From Candidatus Omnitrophota bacterium (GTDB taxonomy: Bacteria; Omnitrophota; Gorgyraeia; Gygaellales; Profunditerraquicolaceae), in contig JAHFFQ010000083.1 of NCBI GenBank assembly GCA_023247875.1, positions 1 to 6,557 of the forward strand: a stretch of DNA of 6,557 nucleotides. Direction: 5' to 3'. The notes beneath the pieces are model-generated. The model saw only the letters and a program-made list of their open reading frames with translations, had not been told where the DNA came from and ran no database searches. Numbering within the stretch: the stretch's first letter is position 1; each line of letters begins with the position of its first letter. The position numbers and the translations under genes were made by a program. Shown in pieces: positions 5,620-6,557 of the stretch.

Positions 5620-6442
5620 TGAATTTCAGTTTACAGATATGCTTTTCTTTATCCTGATACATACAGTTTCTTTTCCGCAGTTCATCCCAATCTATTTTAT
5701 CCGCCTCAAACTCCGGGCCGTCAACGCAACTGAACTTAACCTGGCCTGCCACAGTCACCCGGCAGCAACCGCACATACCCGTAGCATCAACCATAAGGGC
5801 GTTGAGCGAAACTATTGCCCTGGTGCTAAAAGTGCGGCTGATCCCGGCAACCTTCTCCATCATGGGAATAGGGCCTACGCTGTAAATCAGATCATATTTC
5901 CCCTCTTTAAGCAATTCCTCCAAAACATCGGTAGTAAAGCCTTTCCTGCCGCAGGTACCGTCATCGGTTACCGGGTATATTTTATCCGCCAGGCTCTTTA
6001 GCTTCTCCTCTAATATCAGTAACTCCTTGGTCTTGGCGCCCATAATTACCGTAATCTCATTGCCCGCCTCTTTTAAGCTTTTTGCCACAGGGTATATCTC
6101 GGCGATCCCTACTCCGCCGCCGACCAGGATAACCCTGCCATAATTTTTGATCTCGGTGGCATGGCCCAAGGGCCCAACCAAAACGTATAAATTATCCCCG
6201 GCACTAAGGCCGCCCAATATTCTTGTACTTAAACCCGCCTCCTGGAAAATAAGGGCGATGCTCCGGGCCTTCGTGTCTGCCTCAACAATGGTAAGCGGTA
6301 TCCTTTCCCCTTTTTCGGCAGGCATCACCACGACAAACTCACCCGGCCTGGCCTTAAGGCTGATCTCCGGGGCATCTAAAGTGAGCTTTACGATCCTTGA
6401 ACCTGCGCAGTCAGCTAATATTTCTTTGGATAAGATCTTCAT
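5612..6442 (-). CDS. nfnA: NfnA: small subunit of NADH-dependent reduced ferredoxin:NADP+ oxidoreductase
   Basis: The 276-residue protein belongs to the ferredoxin reductase/PyrK-like group. It has an N-terminal FAD-binding barrel with RIPLTI (47-52; the R-x-P-x-T/S signature) and GPLGHA (90-95), then an NAD-binding domain with VGGGVGIAEIYPVAK (107-121), and a C-terminal [2Fe-2S] region, D219-A-T-G-M-C224-G-C226-C227 with C239 in FSCVDGPEFEA (237-247). The DGPEF tail and the position of the cluster are typical of Nfn small subunits and the sulfide dehydrogenase-type homologues; PyrK has a differently spaced cluster and would sit beside pyrD. In the complex this subunit oxidises NADH and passes electrons to NfnB. 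nfnA comes first in the transcript and starts 3 nt after the stop of a small heat-shock protein gene, with no clear Shine-Dalgarno sequence, so it is probably translated through coupling. No promoter of its own is visible in the window. Confidence 0.9.
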   Translation of the reverse strand: MKILSKEILADCAGSRIVKLTLDAPEISLKARPGEFVVVMPAEKGERIPLTIVEADTKARSIALIFQEAGLSTRILGGLSAGDNLYVLVGPLGHATEIKNYGRVILVGGGVGIAEIYPVAKSLKEAGNEITVIMGAKTKELLILEEKLKSLADKIYPVTDDGTCGRKGFTTDVLEELLKEGKYDLIYSVGPIPMMEKVAGISRTFSTRAIVSLNALMVDATGMCGCCRVTVAGQVKFSCVDGPEFEADKIDWDELRKRNCMYQDKEKHICKLKFSR

Positions 6443-6445
6443 GCG

Positions 6446-6557
6446 TTAATCTATGTTTATCTTTTTGCCCTCCGGCCTGTCTTGCGCCTTCAGCTCCTTA
6501 GGGATGTGTATGGTCAAATTGCCTTCCTTATATTCCGAGGTGATATCTTTTTTCCGG
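6446..6557 (-). CDS. Small heat-shock protein (Hsp20/alpha-crystallin family), C-terminal end only
   Basis: The last 36 codons and the TAA stop of a gene that enters from the right edge are visible. They read ...TSEYKEGNLTIHIPK... and end in KKINID. The first part matches the end of the alpha-crystallin domain (A-x-Y-x-x-G-v-L-x-I-x-x-P-K), and the end gives the C-terminal I-x-I motif (I-N-I) that docks into a neighbouring dimer during oligomer assembly. Members hold unfolding proteins in a soluble state without ATP. The stop is 3 nt from the nfnA start, which suggests one transcript. The assignment rests on a short tail, so another beta-sandwich protein cannot be excluded. Confidence 0.68.
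   Translation of the reverse strand, partial: RKKDITSEYKEGNLTIHIPKELKAQDRPEGKKINID

Noticed and set aside
5639..6001. A plus-strand open frame of 120 codons opposite nfnA
   Set aside because: It lies wholly antisense within a confidently identified gene whose codon pattern explains it; the translation shows no domain.
5612..6442. PyrK, the dihydroorotate dehydrogenase electron-transfer subunit
   Set aside because: There is no pyrD beside it, the next gene is a GltD/NfnB homologue, and the C-terminal cluster with the DGPEF tail fits NfnA better.

Overview
The window looks like a stretch of an anaerobic bacterial chromosome with moderate GC and tightly packed genes. The gene types (a stand-alone FMN-type glutamate synthase core with an N-terminal cysteine cluster, an electron-bifurcating transhydrogenase, and a GT-C/TPR membrane protein of the TMTC type) resemble what is seen in uncultivated lineages such as Candidatus Omnitrophota. 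That placement is an inference from gene style, not from a marker gene.

Layout, left to right: (1) positions 1-554, minus strand, the N-terminal 184 residues of an uncharacterised soluble protein that runs off the window, with a sigma70-like promoter placed so that the mRNA should start at or next to its ATG; (2) 593-648, a very strong GC-rich hairpin with T-tracts on both sides, ending the next gene; (3) 662-2302, minus strand, an FMN-binding GltB-like protein of 546 residues; (4) 2303-2581, a 279-bp divergent intergenic region with a near-consensus promoter for the GltB-like gene, an untranslated leader of about 176 nt holding an upstream hairpin and an intrinsic terminator (an attenuator-like arrangement), and a second promoter facing the other way; (5) 2582-4189, plus strand, a polytopic GT-C/TMTC-like membrane protein with about three C-terminal TPRs, apparently leaderless; (6) 4186-6442, minus strand, nfnB and nfnA (nfnA first in the transcript), convergent with and overlapping the membrane-protein gene by 4 bp at a shared TTAA; (7) 6446-6557, minus strand, the C-terminal tail of a small heat-shock protein ending 3 nt before nfnA.

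How the genes fit together: NfnAB couples NADH and reduced ferredoxin to NADP+ reduction and so feeds NADPH to anabolism. The GltB-like protein is a related amination or oxidoreductase activity that lacks both the glutaminase domain and the usual [3Fe-4S] motif, so its nitrogen and electron sources must be separate proteins. NfnB is itself a GltD homologue. Whether the two units work together cannot be settled from sequence, because they are separated by an oppositely oriented gene.

The most interesting signals are the attenuator-like leader of the GltB-like gene, the two independent promoter-on-start-codon (leaderless) arrangements, and the unusual cysteine-rich N-terminus of the GltB-like protein. 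I found no mobile element, CRISPR array, tRNA or rRNA.
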